A stretch of DNA of 64,000 nt from Flavobacterium sp. KS-LB2 (GCF_036895565.1 NZ_CP145904.1:1674001-1738000), one strand, 5' to 3'; numbered from the stretch's first letter, positions 16,812 through 25,652 are shown. Made by a program: numbers and translations. The notes: a model not told the origin generated them from the sequence alone.

Positions 16812-18719
16812 ATGAGCTACTACAAAATTGAAAATCTAGAACAATATTTTAAACATTATAATAAATCAGTTCGTGAACCTAGAAAATTTTGGGGTAAAAT
16901 AGCAGAAGAAAATTTTACTTGGTACCAGCAATGGGATAAAGTAGTTGAGTTTAATATGGCGGATGCCGACATCAAATGGTTTACTGAAGCCAAAGTAAAT
17001 ATTGTCAAAAATTGCATTGACAGACACCTTGCCAAAAGAGGAGAGAAAACAGCTATTATTTTTGAACCTAATGATCCTTCGGAAGAAGCTTTGCATATTA
17101 CCTATAATGAGTTGTATCAACGCGTTTGCAAAATGGCTAACGTATTGCGTGAGCAGGGTATAAAAAAAGGCGATCGTGTTTGTATTTATTTACCGATGAT
17201 ACCTGAATTAGCGGTTTCAGTATTAGCTTGTGCCAGAATTGGAGCTATACATTCTGTTGTTTTTGCAGGATTTTCATCCACAGCAGTTGCGACTCGTATT
17301 AACGACAGTGAGTGTAAAATGGTAATCACCTCAGATGGAGGTTTTCGTGGTAATAAAACCATAGATTTAAAAGAAATCGTTGATGAAGCATTGGAAAAAT
17401 GTACTTCGGTCGAAAAAGTTTTAGTTGCCAAAAGAATTCATTCCGATATTACTATGAAAGAAGGACGTGACCAATGGTTGCAACCACTTTTAGATCAAGC
17501 ATCAGATAATAATGTTGCTGAAATCATGGATGCCGAAGATCCATTATTCATACTGTATACTTCTGGTTCAACTGGAAAACCGAAAGGGATGGTGCATACT
17601 ACAGCAGGTTATATGGTGTATACGGCTTATACTTTTAAGAATGTTTTCAATTATGAAGAGAATGATGTTTTTTGGTGTACTGCTGATATTGGTTGGATTA
17701 CAGGACATTCGTATATTCTTTACGGGCCTTTATTGAACGGAGCGACAACAGTAATTTTTGAAGGAGTTCCTTCGTATCCTGACTTTAGTCGTTTTTGGGA
17801 AGTTATTGAGAAACATAAAGTTACACAGTTTTATACTGCGCCAACTGCAATTCGTGCTTTGGCAAAAGAAAATATAGAATTTGTACAAAAATATCCATTG
17901 AAGTCACTTAAAGTAATTGGATCTGTAGGTGAACCAATCAATGAAGAAGCTTGGCACTGGTACAATGACCACGTAGGTGATAAAAGATGCCCTGTTGTAG
18001 ATACGTGGTGGCAAACCGAAACGGGTGGAATTATGATTTCGCCTTTGGCATTTGTAACACCAACAAAACCTACGTATGCAACTTTACCTTTACCAGGAAT
18101 CCAACCCGTTTTAATGGATGAAAAACGCAATGAAATAGAAGGGAATCAAGTCGTTGGTAGTTTATGTATTAAATTTCCATGGCCAGGAATTGCGAGAACT
18201 ATTTGGGGCGATCACCAGCGCTATAAAGACACCTATTTCTCAGCTTTTCCAGGTAAATATTTCACGGGAGACGGAGCTTTGCGTGATGAAGTAGGATATT
18301 ATAGAATTACAGGTCGTGTGGATGATGTGGTAATTGTTTCGGGACATAACCTAGGAACGGCACCCATAGAAGACGCAATTAATGAACATCCAGCCGTAGC
18401 TGAATCAGCAATTGTAGGTTTCCCTCATGACATCAAAGGAAATGCTTTATATGGTTTTGTTATTTTGAAAGAAACTGGAGAAACCAGAAACAAAGAAAAT
18501 TTGGCTAAAGAAATTAATCAACATATTTCAGATCATATTGGACCAATAGCAAAATTAGATAAAATCCAGTTTGTTTCTGGTTTACCAAAAACACGCTCTG
18601 GAAAAATAATGAGAAGAATTCTTCGAAAAATAGCCGAAGGAGATTATTCAAATTTTGGAGATATATCGACACTATTAAATCCTGAGATTGTTGAGGAAAT
18701 TAAAAATAATAGAGTATAA
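16812..18719 (+). CDS. acs: Acetyl-CoA synthetase
   Basis: A 635-residue AMP-forming ligase that activates acetate to acetyl-CoA. ATG 16812 (MSYYKIENLEQYFKHYNKSV) is chosen. The frame stays open to a TTG at 16662, but that part is hydrophobic, unlike the family, and abuts a terminator. The P-loop YTSGSTGKPKGMVH lies near 249-262, the adenylate motifs are WWQTETGG and YFTGDGA, and the C-terminal catalytic Lys that is acetylated in regulated enzymes is in KTRSGKIMRR near 595. Acs works in acetate assimilation in the cytoplasm. In many bacteria acs neighbours the exonuclease-like and DUF294 genes found here at 25-27.6 kb. Confidence 0.95.
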   Translation: MSYYKIENLEQYFKHYNKSVREPRKFWGKIAEENFTWYQQWDKVVEFNMADADIKWFTEAKVNIVKNCIDRHLAKRGEKTAIIFEPNDPSEEALHITYNELYQRVCKMANVLREQGIKKGDRVCIYLPMIPELAVSVLACARIGAIHSVVFAGFSSTAVATRINDSECKMVITSDGGFRGNKTIDLKEIVDEALEKCTSVEKVLVAKRIHSDITMKEGRDQWLQPLLDQASDNNVAEIMDAEDPLFILYTSGSTGKPKGMVHTTAGYMVYTAYTFKNVFNYEENDVFWCTADIGWITGHSYILYGPLLNGATTVIFEGVPSYPDFSRFWEVIEKHKVTQFYTAPTAIRALAKENIEFVQKYPLKSLKVIGSVGEPINEEAWHWYNDHVGDKRCPVVDTWWQTETGGIMISPLAFVTPTKPTYATLPLPGIQPVLMDEKRNEIEGNQVVGSLCIKFPWPGIARTIWGDHQRYKDTYFSAFPGKYFTGDGALRDEVGYYRITGRVDDVVIVSGHNLGTAPIEDAINEHPAVAESAIVGFPHDIKGNALYGFVILKETGETRNKENLAKEINQHISDHIGPIAKLDKIQFVSGLPKTRSGKIMRRILRKIAEGDYSNFGDISTLLNPEIVEEIKNNRV

Positions 18720-18727
18720 ATTAATTA

Positions 18728-19450
18728 TTACGAAGGTTGAGAATCAATTACAAGATTGTCAACCTTTTTTTTATGCGCAATAAAAAGATAAATCAAATAA
18801 AACGAACCAAAATGAAGTATTCTGTCTAAACTATTTAAAACTATATTGTTTAAAAAATAAGTTCCAATAGCGGCAAATACATCATTGAAAATGAGGGCAA
18901 AACTTCCAAAAAAGTAATAGTATGCTTTTTTATCTCCAAATTTACTTAAGTATAATACGGCCGTAGCGCCCAAAAAGAGAGTAATAATACCATTAAAAAC
19001 TAAAATAATATTTAAATATTGATCACCAATAGTAGAGATCAAGATATATAGAATTAGTAGTAAAAACAGGCAATTTAATAGTAAGATAAAGAGCGAAAAA
19101 CCACTAGGTAATGTGAATAATTTTCTGCTTTTAATGGAACGATAGCCTAAACTTATCAAGGATAAATAGCTAAAAAAAGACGCTACCATGGCTGCTCTGA
19201 ATAATTGTGGGGAATCTTCCCAAAACAAGATCAAAAACTGATAAATATAAAAAAAAGAGACAAATAAAATATAATTCAATGTAAGCTTTTTGGGATCAGT
19301 CGTTACGACATAGGCAATAAAACTCGGTATTATAAATGGTTTAATAAAAATTACTATACTTGGATCAAAAAGAATACCTACACAATAATAAACAATCAAT
19401 AAAACAACAGTTATCGTAAGTAATACTCTTTTAATTAAGGTTCTTTTCAT
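18728..19450 (-). CDS. Multi-span membrane protein, probably YhhN family
   Basis: A 240-residue, very hydrophobic protein with about seven to eight transmembrane helices and almost no loops. The late motif FFGSFALIFNDVFAAIGTYF resembles the YhhN family signature, in which a conserved Asp lies in a helix. A eukaryotic member (TMEM86B) is a lysoplasmalogenase, but bacterial functions are largely unproved. Bacteroidota often carry divergent members like this. It is divergent from the type III PKS cluster, 103 bases away, and may or may not belong to it. It ends head-to-head with acs, so its last codons lie in the acs terminator. Confidence 0.55.
   Translation of the reverse strand: MKRTLIKRVLLTITVVLLIVYYCVGILFDPSIVIFIKPFIIPSFIAYVVTTDPKKLTLNYILFVSFFYIYQFLILFWEDSPQLFRAAMVASFFSYLSLISLGYRSIKSRKLFTLPSGFSLFILLLNCLFLLLILYILISTIGDQYLNIILVFNGIITLFLGATAVLYLSKFGDKKAYYYFFGSFALIFNDVFAAIGTYFLNNIVLNSLDRILHFGSFYLIYLFIAHKKKVDNLVIDSQPS
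18733..18772 (+). terminator. Terminator of acs, overlapping the end of the convergent gene
   Basis: AAGGTTGA (18733-18740) pairs with TCAACCTT (18759-18766). After one mismatch, AATC pairs with GATT inside it, and a run of eight T follows. The hairpin lies within the last codons of the minus-strand membrane protein. Confidence 0.75.
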
Positions 19451-19553
19451 AGTGAAACAAATCTAGTACTTTATATTTTTTATTACAAAATTCGTGTAAA
19501 AATTTAGAGGATTTTAAAACACTTTATAAATCTAAATTCTTAAGTTTACAACT

Positions 19554-20681
19554 ATGATACAAAATTCAATAGTTATTGTTGGTGGTGGTTTAGCAGGACT
19601 TATTGCTGCAATCCATCTTAAAAATAATAATTATAATGTTTTAGTTATCGAAAAAACTGATTTTCCTAAACACAAGGTCTGCGGTGAATACATTTCCAAC
19701 GAAGTTGTACCTTATCTAAAATCACTTGGTTTAGACATTAACTCGTTACATCCTACTAACATTGACAAACTTTCTTTTTCGTTAGTTTCTGGAAAATCAG
19801 TAAACACAGTTTTACCTATGGGCGGATTTGGAATAAGTAGATATCAATTAGACGACTATTTATACAACGAAGCAAAAAATCGTGGTTGTGTTATTGTTCA
19901 AGAGATGGTAACTGATATTGAGTTTTTGGACGGTAGATTTACAATTGTCACCAATTTGAATACTTATACTGCAGCTATTGTAATTGGTGCTTTTGGAAAA
20001 CGTTCTAACATTGATCAAAAATTAAATAGAGATTTTATTCAGAAAAAATCATACTGGTTGGCAGTTAAGGCACACTATTCTGGAGATTTTCCAAAAGATA
20101 GTGTTGGTCTTCATAATTTTAAAGGCGGGTATTGTGGAGTCTCTAAAGTAGAAAAAGACATCATTAATATTTGTTATTTAGCAGATTATGAAACTTTTAA
20201 AAAATTTAAAAATGTTCAAGAGTATCAAAATAATGTAGTGGTTCAAAACCCGCATTTGAAGGTAATTTTCGAAAAAAGTAATTTGCTTTTTGAAAAACCG
20301 TTGACCATTAGCCAAATCTCATTTGAGAAAAAGCAAGCTATTGAAAACCATATTCTGATGATTGGTGATACCGCTGGACTAATTCATCCGTTGTGCGGAA
20401 ACGGAATGGCAATGGCAATTCATAGTGCCAAAATTGTTTCAGAATTAATTCATAAATATTATTCGAATGAAATCAAATCCAGAAGTGAATTGGAAGAAAA
20501 ATACATTCAGGAATGGAATTTCAATTTTAGAAATAGACTAAAAATGGGTCGGTTGTTATCGAATATTTTACAAAAGCCAAAACTTTCAGCCGTATTGATG
20601 CGTATATTAATTATATTTCCATTTTTATTGTCTTTAATCATAAAGAAGACGCACGGAAAACCTATAACTTTAAATTCATAA
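19554..20681 (+). CDS. FAD-dependent oxidoreductase of the type III PKS cluster
   Basis: A 375-residue flavoprotein of the geranylgeranyl reductase / aromatic hydroxylase superfamily. The FAD Rossmann motif IVIVGGGLAGLIAAIHL is at 6-22, KHKVCGEYISNEVV follows near 40, and the second FAD motif is IGDTAGLIHPLCGNGMAMAI near 275-294. Members reduce prenyl double bonds, hydroxylate aromatic rings or halogenate. The KVCGE segment is closer to the GGR-like group, and no tryptophan-halogenase WxWxIP motif is seen. As first gene of a cluster with a methyltransferase and a type III PKS, a tailoring hydroxylase or reductase for the polyketide is likely. The stop abuts the next gene with no gap. Confidence 0.85.
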   Translation: MIQNSIVIVGGGLAGLIAAIHLKNNNYNVLVIEKTDFPKHKVCGEYISNEVVPYLKSLGLDINSLHPTNIDKLSFSLVSGKSVNTVLPMGGFGISRYQLDDYLYNEAKNRGCVIVQEMVTDIEFLDGRFTIVTNLNTYTAAIVIGAFGKRSNIDQKLNRDFIQKKSYWLAVKAHYSGDFPKDSVGLHNFKGGYCGVSKVEKDIINICYLADYETFKKFKNVQEYQNNVVVQNPHLKVIFEKSNLLFEKPLTISQISFEKKQAIENHILMIGDTAGLIHPLCGNGMAMAIHSAKIVSELIHKYYSNEIKSRSELEEKYIQEWNFNFRNRLKMGRLLSNILQKPKLSAVLMRILIIFPFLLSLIIKKTHGKPITLNS

Positions 20682-21392
20682 ATGCCTCTAAATACCAAAT
20701 TCAGAACCGATACGATTGAAACTATGGATGATTTTGCCATGGAAGGTGAAATCTTGCGTGATGCATTAGATAAAATAGCCAGAATCAATCAGCTTTTAGG
20801 AGGGAACCAGCTAACTGTACAAGGCGTTCAAGAACTGATTCAGGATTTTAAAAAAAAGGAAATTATAATTGTGGACGTAGGCTGTGGCAATGGAGATATG
20901 TTGCGGACTTTAGCTGATTTTGGACTTAAAAACAATCTTAATTTGCGGTTGATAGGTATCGATGCTAACAATTTTACAATTTCGCATGCACGAAAATTAT
21001 CAGATAAATACGCTAATATTAGTTATCGCTGTGAAGATATTTTTAATGAATCATTTAATGATTTAAAGTATGATATTGTTTTATGTACTTTGACATTACA
21101 TCATTTCAAAAACGATGAGATTGTACAATTATTGAATGTTTTTTATACTAATGCAGCAATAGGAATTGTAATCAATGATTTACATCGAAGTGCGGTTGCT
21201 TATCGTTTATTTCAAGCTTTATGTTTCGTATTTCAATTGAATGATATGTCTCGAGAAGATGGATTAACTTCAATTTTAAGAGGTTTTAAAAAAGAAGAGT
21301 TAATCGAATTTTCTGAAAAATTAAATTTTAAAAACTATAAAATTCATTGGAAATGGGCTTTTCGTTACCAATGGATAATTTCAAAAATATGA
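20682..21392 (+). CDS. Class I SAM-dependent methyltransferase of the type III PKS cluster
   Basis: A 236-residue protein with the SAM motif I IIIVDVGCGNGDML at 61-74, motif II acidic end LIGIDANN at 90-97, and motif IV YDIVLCTLTLHHF. No radical-SAM or DNA-methylase motif is present. It starts directly at the stop of the FAD oxidoreductase and ends in an ATGA overlap with the type III PKS gene, so the three are translationally coupled. O- or C-methylation of the polyketide ring is the natural role, by analogy with methyltransferases paired with type III PKS in Streptomyces and Bacillus. Confidence 0.87.
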   Translation: MPLNTKFRTDTIETMDDFAMEGEILRDALDKIARINQLLGGNQLTVQGVQELIQDFKKKEIIIVDVGCGNGDMLRTLADFGLKNNLNLRLIGIDANNFTISHARKLSDKYANISYRCEDIFNESFNDLKYDIVLCTLTLHHFKNDEIVQLLNVFYTNAAIGIVINDLHRSAVAYRLFQALCFVFQLNDMSREDGLTSILRGFKKEELIEFSEKLNFKNYKIHWKWAFRYQWIISKI

Positions 21393-22441
21393 GTGTAAAA
21401 ATCAAAACCGTAACCAAACAGTTACCTAAATATTCCAGAAATACAGATGAAATTATTCCTTTTTTGGATGCTTGGCTCGTTGGACAAGACGAGCGTTTCA
21501 TTCGAAAAGTAAAGAAAATTTTTGAAGGAGCTTCGGTTGATAAGCGGTACTCTATAATGGATCCAATCGAAGTATTTACTAAAATTTCATTTGAAGAAAG
21601 AAACGATATTTATGTTCGTGAAGTAATTGATTTAGGTGAAAAAGTATTGGAAAGTGCATTAAAAAAAGCCAATTGGAACCCTGAAGATTTAGATTACATC
21701 ATTACAGTTAGTTGCACTGGAATTATGATTCCGTCATTAGATGCTTATCTTATTAACAAGTTAAAATTGCGTCAGGATATTGTACGGCTTCCCGTTACTG
21801 AAATGGGTTGTGCTGCCGGAATTTCGGGGATCATTTATGCTAAAAACTTTTTGCAGGCCAATCCTGGAAAACGTGCTGCTGTAATTGCAGTAGAAAGCCC
21901 CACGGCAACCTTTCAATTAGATGATTTCTCGATGGCAAATATAGTAAGTGCAGCCATTTTTGGTGATGGAGCGGCTTGTGTTCTGCTTTCTTCACATGAT
22001 GACGATGAAGGTCCTGAAATTCAGGCAGAGGAAATGTACCATTTCTATGATAATATTCACATGATGGGCTTTAAACTCACGAATTCTGGCTTGCAAATGG
22101 TATTAGACATTGAAGTTCCAGAAACGATTGCTTCGCATTTCCCCGATATTATTCATCCATTTTTAGAAAAAAACAATTTAAAAATGGAGGATATTGATCA
22201 TCTAATTTTTCATCCTGGTGGAAAGAAAATTGTTCAAACGGTAGAAGGATTGTTTTCAAGTTTAGGGAAAAATATAGACGATACTAAAGAAGTACTGCGC
22301 TTGTATGGTAATATGTCAAGTGCAACTGTATTGTATGTTTTAGAGCGAATTATGGACAATCAGCCAAAAAAAGGAGAGAAAGGTTTAATGTTGAGTTTTG
22401 GCCCGGGTTTTTCAGCACAACGCGTTTTGTTACAGTTTTAA
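21389..22441 (+). CDS. Type III polyketide synthase (chalcone/stilbene synthase superfamily)
   Basis: A 350-residue homodimeric ketosynthase that extends an acyl starter with malonyl-CoA and cyclises the chain. The catalytic triad is intact: Cys141 (TEMGCAAGISG), His275 (FHPGGKKI), Asn308 (YGNMSSAT). The C-terminal SFGPGFSAQR (336-345) corresponds to the GFGPG loop. The start at 21389 overlaps the methyltransferase stop (ATGA) and is preferred to an ATG at 21347 that lies wholly inside that gene. In bacteria, homologues make alkylresorcinols, alkylpyrones or tetrahydroxynaphthalene. The downstream ACP, ketosynthase and dehydratase suggest a fatty acyl starter. The product is unknown. Confidence 0.92.
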   Translation: MSVKIKTVTKQLPKYSRNTDEIIPFLDAWLVGQDERFIRKVKKIFEGASVDKRYSIMDPIEVFTKISFEERNDIYVREVIDLGEKVLESALKKANWNPEDLDYIITVSCTGIMIPSLDAYLINKLKLRQDIVRLPVTEMGCAAGISGIIYAKNFLQANPGKRAAVIAVESPTATFQLDDFSMANIVSAAIFGDGAACVLLSSHDDDEGPEIQAEEMYHFYDNIHMMGFKLTNSGLQMVLDIEVPETIASHFPDIIHPFLEKNNLKMEDIDHLIFHPGGKKIVQTVEGLFSSLGKNIDDTKEVLRLYGNMSSATVLYVLERIMDNQPKKGEKGLMLSFGPGFSAQRVLLQF

Positions 22442-22456
22442 ATCAGTGTTCAAAAT

Positions 22457-22903
22457 ATGACTAACCAAGAAATCCTATATAAATTACCGTATACAGAACC
22501 ATTTTTATTTGTGGACGAAATTCTGCATATTGACGAGAATGGAGTAGAGGGCACCTATTATTTTGACGAGCATTTGGATTTTTACAAAGGACATTTTAAA
22601 GATAATCCGGTAACTCCAGGAGTAATTTTAACCGAGGTTATGGCACAAATTGGATTGGTTTGTTTAGGAATTTTTTTATTAAATGATACATTTAATAAAA
22701 ATACATCAATCGCCTTAACGTCAATAGAAATAGAATTTTTAAAACCAGTTTTTCCTAAAGAAAAAGTGACCGTTGTTTCAGAAAAAGTATACTTTAGATT
22801 TGGGAAATTAAAATGTAAAGTCCTCATGAAAAATCAAAGCGGCGATGTAGTTTGTACAGGAACTATTGCTGGAATGATGGTTTCAAATAGTGTAATAACT
22901 TAA
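22457..22903 (+). CDS. FabZ-like 3-hydroxyacyl-ACP dehydratase (hotdog fold)
   Basis: A 148-residue hotdog protein. The FabZ active-site pattern is present: His46 in YKGHFKDNPVTPGVIL and Glu60 in TEVMAQIGLV. FabZ removes water from 3-hydroxyacyl-ACP, but cluster-linked homologues can also act as thioesterases or chain-length modifiers. Some residues near the catalytic His differ from primary FabZ, where HFPxxPxxPGV is usual and here HFKDNPVTPGV is seen. It lies 15 bases after the PKS gene in a tight operon. Together with the ketosynthase and ACP it probably builds or holds a dedicated acyl chain. Confidence 0.83.
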   Translation: MTNQEILYKLPYTEPFLFVDEILHIDENGVEGTYYFDEHLDFYKGHFKDNPVTPGVILTEVMAQIGLVCLGIFLLNDTFNKNTSIALTSIEIEFLKPVFPKEKVTVVSEKVYFRFGKLKCKVLMKNQSGDVVCTGTIAGMMVSNSVIT

Positions 22904-22943
22904 TTTTCTTTACTTTCTTAATGGTTTTAAATTAATCTTTAAT

Positions 22944-24215
22944 ATGCAAAAAAGAGTTGTCATAACGGGTCTCGGTGTTGTTGCTCCAAATGGAGTAGGA
23001 CTTGATGCTTTTACACATGCTATCAAAAATGGAATTTCGGGGATTAAGCACGATGTTGAGTTGGAAAGATTACAATTTTCGTGTCAAATTGCTGGAAAAC
23101 CGGAGATTGCTGAGGAATTAGCATTACGCTATTTCTCGGAATTAGAGTTACGAAACTTCAATTCAACTGGAATTTTGTATGGTGTAATTGCAGGAATTGA
23201 CGCTTGGAAAGATGCTGGTTTTTCTTTGGAAAATAATGAAGAACCGGATTGGGACAGCGGAACTATTTTTGGAACAGGAACTTCTGGAATTGATAAATTT
23301 CGCGAAAGCATTTATAAAATAGATGATTTTCAAACTAGAAGATTAGGTAGTACAGCTGTAGCACAAACGATGAATAGTGGTGTGAGTGCATATTTGGGCG
23401 GAAAATTAGGGCTTGGAAATCAAGTTTCTACTAATTCATCGGCTTGTACCACAGGAACCGAAAGTATTTTAATGGCGTATGAACGCATTAAATCAGGACA
23501 AGCAAAACGTATTTTGGCAGGAAGCACAAGCGATTCGGGGCCTTATATTTGGGGTGGATTCGATGCAATGAAAGTCTGTACTTTTAAACATAATGAAAAT
23601 CCAGAACAGGGCTCAAGGCCAATGTCAGCAAGTGCTTCAGGATTTGTTCCCGGAAGTGGAGCAGGAGCTTTGGTTTTGGAAGATTTAGAAAGTGCAATTG
23701 CCCGAGGAGCTACAATCTATGCCGAAGTTTTGGGCGGTAATGTAAATTCTGGCGGACAACGCGGTTTAGGAACAATGACAGCGCCAAATCCTATTGCAGT
23801 TCAAAAATGCATAACTGATGCTATTGCAAACGCTGGAATTACTAGCAATGATGTCGATGCCATCAACGGACATTTGACAGCTACATCAAAAGACAGTTTA
23901 GAAATTCAGAATTGGAGTGAAGCTTTAGGTCGAAAAGGAAAAGAATTTCCTTATATAAATTCCTTAAAATCTATGGTAGGCCATTGTTTATCAGGTGCGG
24001 GAAGCATTGAAAGTGTAGCTTCGGTATTGCAATTGCATTACGGATTTGTTTTTCCGAATATCAATTGTGAAGATTTGCATTCCGAAATTACAGTTCATAT
24101 TGATGAATCGAGAATTCCACAACGGATGATTGAAAAGGAATTAAATATAATTGCAAAAGCTAGTTTTGGTTTTGGCGATGTAAATGGATGCGTAATTTTT
24201 AAGAAATACATTTAA
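22944..24215 (+). CDS. Beta-ketoacyl-ACP synthase (KAS I/II, FabF-like) of the cluster
   Basis: A 423-residue condensing enzyme with the full thiolase-fold active site: Cys168 (STNSSACTTGTESI), His310 (INGHLTATSKDSLE), Lys342 and His347 (NSLKSMVGHCLSGAGS). The usual length and intact residues argue for active condensation, not a chain-length factor. FabF extends acyl-ACP with malonyl-ACP. Primary fab genes are expected elsewhere, so this copy is probably committed to the cluster product. No ketoreductase or enoyl reductase lies here, so those steps would have to come from primary fatty-acid synthesis, or the chain is left partly unreduced. Confidence 0.9.
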   Translation: MQKRVVITGLGVVAPNGVGLDAFTHAIKNGISGIKHDVELERLQFSCQIAGKPEIAEELALRYFSELELRNFNSTGILYGVIAGIDAWKDAGFSLENNEEPDWDSGTIFGTGTSGIDKFRESIYKIDDFQTRRLGSTAVAQTMNSGVSAYLGGKLGLGNQVSTNSSACTTGTESILMAYERIKSGQAKRILAGSTSDSGPYIWGGFDAMKVCTFKHNENPEQGSRPMSASASGFVPGSGAGALVLEDLESAIARGATIYAEVLGGNVNSGGQRGLGTMTAPNPIAVQKCITDAIANAGITSNDVDAINGHLTATSKDSLEIQNWSEALGRKGKEFPYINSLKSMVGHCLSGAGSIESVASVLQLHYGFVFPNINCEDLHSEITVHIDESRIPQRMIEKELNIIAKASFGFGDVNGCVIFKKYI

Positions 24216-24267
24216 TCAAATATTTACAGCTAATCTCGAATTGAAAACATTAACAAAAAGTAAAAAT

Positions 24268-24525
24268 ATGAATAAAGAACAAACAATTGAAGAATTAAAG
24301 AACATAATAAAGCCCTATATTCAAAATCAAGAGGCATTTGACGTACTGTCGGAGGAAACTGATTTTATAAATGATTTGAAGATAAATTCGGCTAATTTAG
24401 TAGATGTTATTTTAGATATCGAAGAGAAATATGATATTGTAATAGACAATGAAGCTATGGAGCGCATGGTAAATGTAAAAGCTGCCTTGGAGATAATTGA
24501 AACTAAATTGTCAGAAAAAAAATAG
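24268..24525 (+). CDS. Acyl carrier protein of the cluster
   Basis: An 85-residue acidic four-helix ACP. ATG 24268 (MNKEQTIEELKNII) is preferred to a TTG nine codons upstream, which adds a basic tail. The phosphopantetheine-accepting Ser is Ser41 in FINDLKINSANLVDVILDIE. The classical DSL is replaced by NSA, an unusual context that may tune which transferase and synthase it meets. Such divergence is common in specialised ACPs. It is followed 28 bases later by a phosphopantetheinyl transferase gene, which supports activation within the cluster. Confidence 0.88.
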   Translation: MNKEQTIEELKNIIKPYIQNQEAFDVLSEETDFINDLKINSANLVDVILDIEEKYDIVIDNEAMERMVNVKAALEIIETKLSEKK

Positions 24526-24553
24526 TGAGTTGTTGATTAAAACTCAATAAAAG

Positions 24554-25045
24554 ATGATTGGAAATGATGTAGTAGATTTGGCTTTAGCTAAAAGAGTAAG
24601 CAATTGGAAACGAGACCGGTATTTAGACAAAATCTTTACGGTAAACGAACAATTACTCATATTTCATGCCGAAATTCCAGAGGTAATGGTTTGGAATTTA
24701 TGGTCAAGAAAGGAAGCAGCTTATAAAATATACAATCGGGAAACAGGAATTAGAGGGTATTTTCCTTTGCAAATAGAATGCAGTTATCAAACTGAAAATT
24801 CAGGCTCTGTCACTATAAGAGAGAATATCTATTATACTAAAACGATAGTTACAGATGCTTATTTGCATTCGATTGCTGCTGTGAAAAAAGAGTATTTTGA
24901 AAAGATTATGCACCTTAATTCTGATGTAGACATTTTTAAAAAGAACGGAATTCCATTTGTAATTGATGCCTGTTCAAAATTAACAAAACCTGTTTCCATA
25001 AGTCATCACGGACTGTTTTGGGAGGGAATTACTCTTGTGGATTAG
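24554..25045 (+). CDS. 4'-phosphopantetheinyl transferase
   Basis: A 163-residue protein of the PPTase superfamily. It has IGNDVVDLALA (2-12), with the first Asp of the Mg site, and WSRKEAAYKIY (50-60), where Glu54 and Lys58 are the conserved pair. The length falls between AcpS (about 120) and Sfp (about 230), and the split of motifs over one chain resembles short PPTases of Bacteroidota clusters. It moves phosphopantetheine from CoA to Ser41 of the adjacent ACP, presumably. It is the last gene of the cluster and ends 8 bases before a convergent gene, with no hairpin between them. Confidence 0.82.
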   Translation: MIGNDVVDLALAKRVSNWKRDRYLDKIFTVNEQLLIFHAEIPEVMVWNLWSRKEAAYKIYNRETGIRGYFPLQIECSYQTENSGSVTIRENIYYTKTIVTDAYLHSIAAVKKEYFEKIMHLNSDVDIFKKNGIPFVIDACSKLTKPVSISHHGLFWEGITLVD

Positions 25046-25053
25046 TCTGAAAA

Positions 25054-25650
25054 TTATTTTATTCCAAGTCTAGATTTTAATTTTAAGAACAATAACGATG
25101 TTTTATAAGCATCTTCAGCAGAAGAATTTCTGTCGCTTTTAGGAATATTATAAGCGGTACAAAGTTCATCGAGAGAAAATTGTTTGTCATTAATATCATG
25201 TAGTTTTCGATGCATAATATCAACATCTAAGGCTTCATTTTTCAATCTGCCACAGTCTAATCTTTCTAATGCGGCATTAATCATTTCTACGTCAAAATCA
25301 ATATGATGACCCACCAATACTGAATTCCCTATAAATTCAATAAACAATTTGATAGCTTCTGATTCTCCTAGTTTTTTCATTTTACTTTCTACCAGAAATT
25401 CATTTGAAAGTCCATTATCATGAAAAAACTTGTATTGCAGTAAAACCGCTTCAAAATTATCACCAATAATAACACTGTTGTCAATTACTGCAAAAGAACC
25501 AATAGATAAAATAACATCTTTGTGTGGATTTAATCCCGAAGTTTCAGTTGACAAAACAACAAATCGAGTTGATTTTTTATCAAATTTAGAAAGATAAGTT
25601 TTCCAAAATTCTGGGTATTCTTTATTGATGTTTTTTAACCAGTCTAACAT
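25054..25650 (-). CDS. DnaQ-fold 3'-5' exonuclease-like protein with altered active site
   Basis: A 198-residue protein with the DEDDh exonuclease fold (FVVLSTETSGLNPHKDVILS at 30-49; VLVGHHIDFDVEMINAAL at 111-128; SSAEDAYKTSLLFLKL at 176-191). The family needs Asp-x-Glu in Exo I and His-x4-Asp in Exo III. Here the first Asp is Ser34 (STE) and the His position is Asn175, while Glu36, Asp120 and Asp180 remain. The Ser codon was checked on the DNA. Two of five catalytic residues are therefore missing and activity is doubtful. It is encoded 2 bases from the DUF294 protein, a pairing seen in many bacteria near acs. A role as a binding or regulatory partner is inferred. Confidence 0.8.
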   Translation of the reverse strand: MLDWLKNINKEYPEFWKTYLSKFDKKSTRFVVLSTETSGLNPHKDVILSIGSFAVIDNSVIIGDNFEAVLLQYKFFHDNGLSNEFLVESKMKKLGESEAIKLFIEFIGNSVLVGHHIDFDVEMINAALERLDCGRLKNEALDVDIMHRKLHDINDKQFSLDELCTAYNIPKSDRNSSAEDAYKTSLLFLKLKSRLGIK

Positions 25651-25652
25651 AG

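Noticed and set aside
21347..21388. Earlier ATG for the type III PKS
   Set aside because: It lies inside the methyltransferase gene and adds residues not found in the family. The ATGA overlap at 21389 is the normal coupled start.
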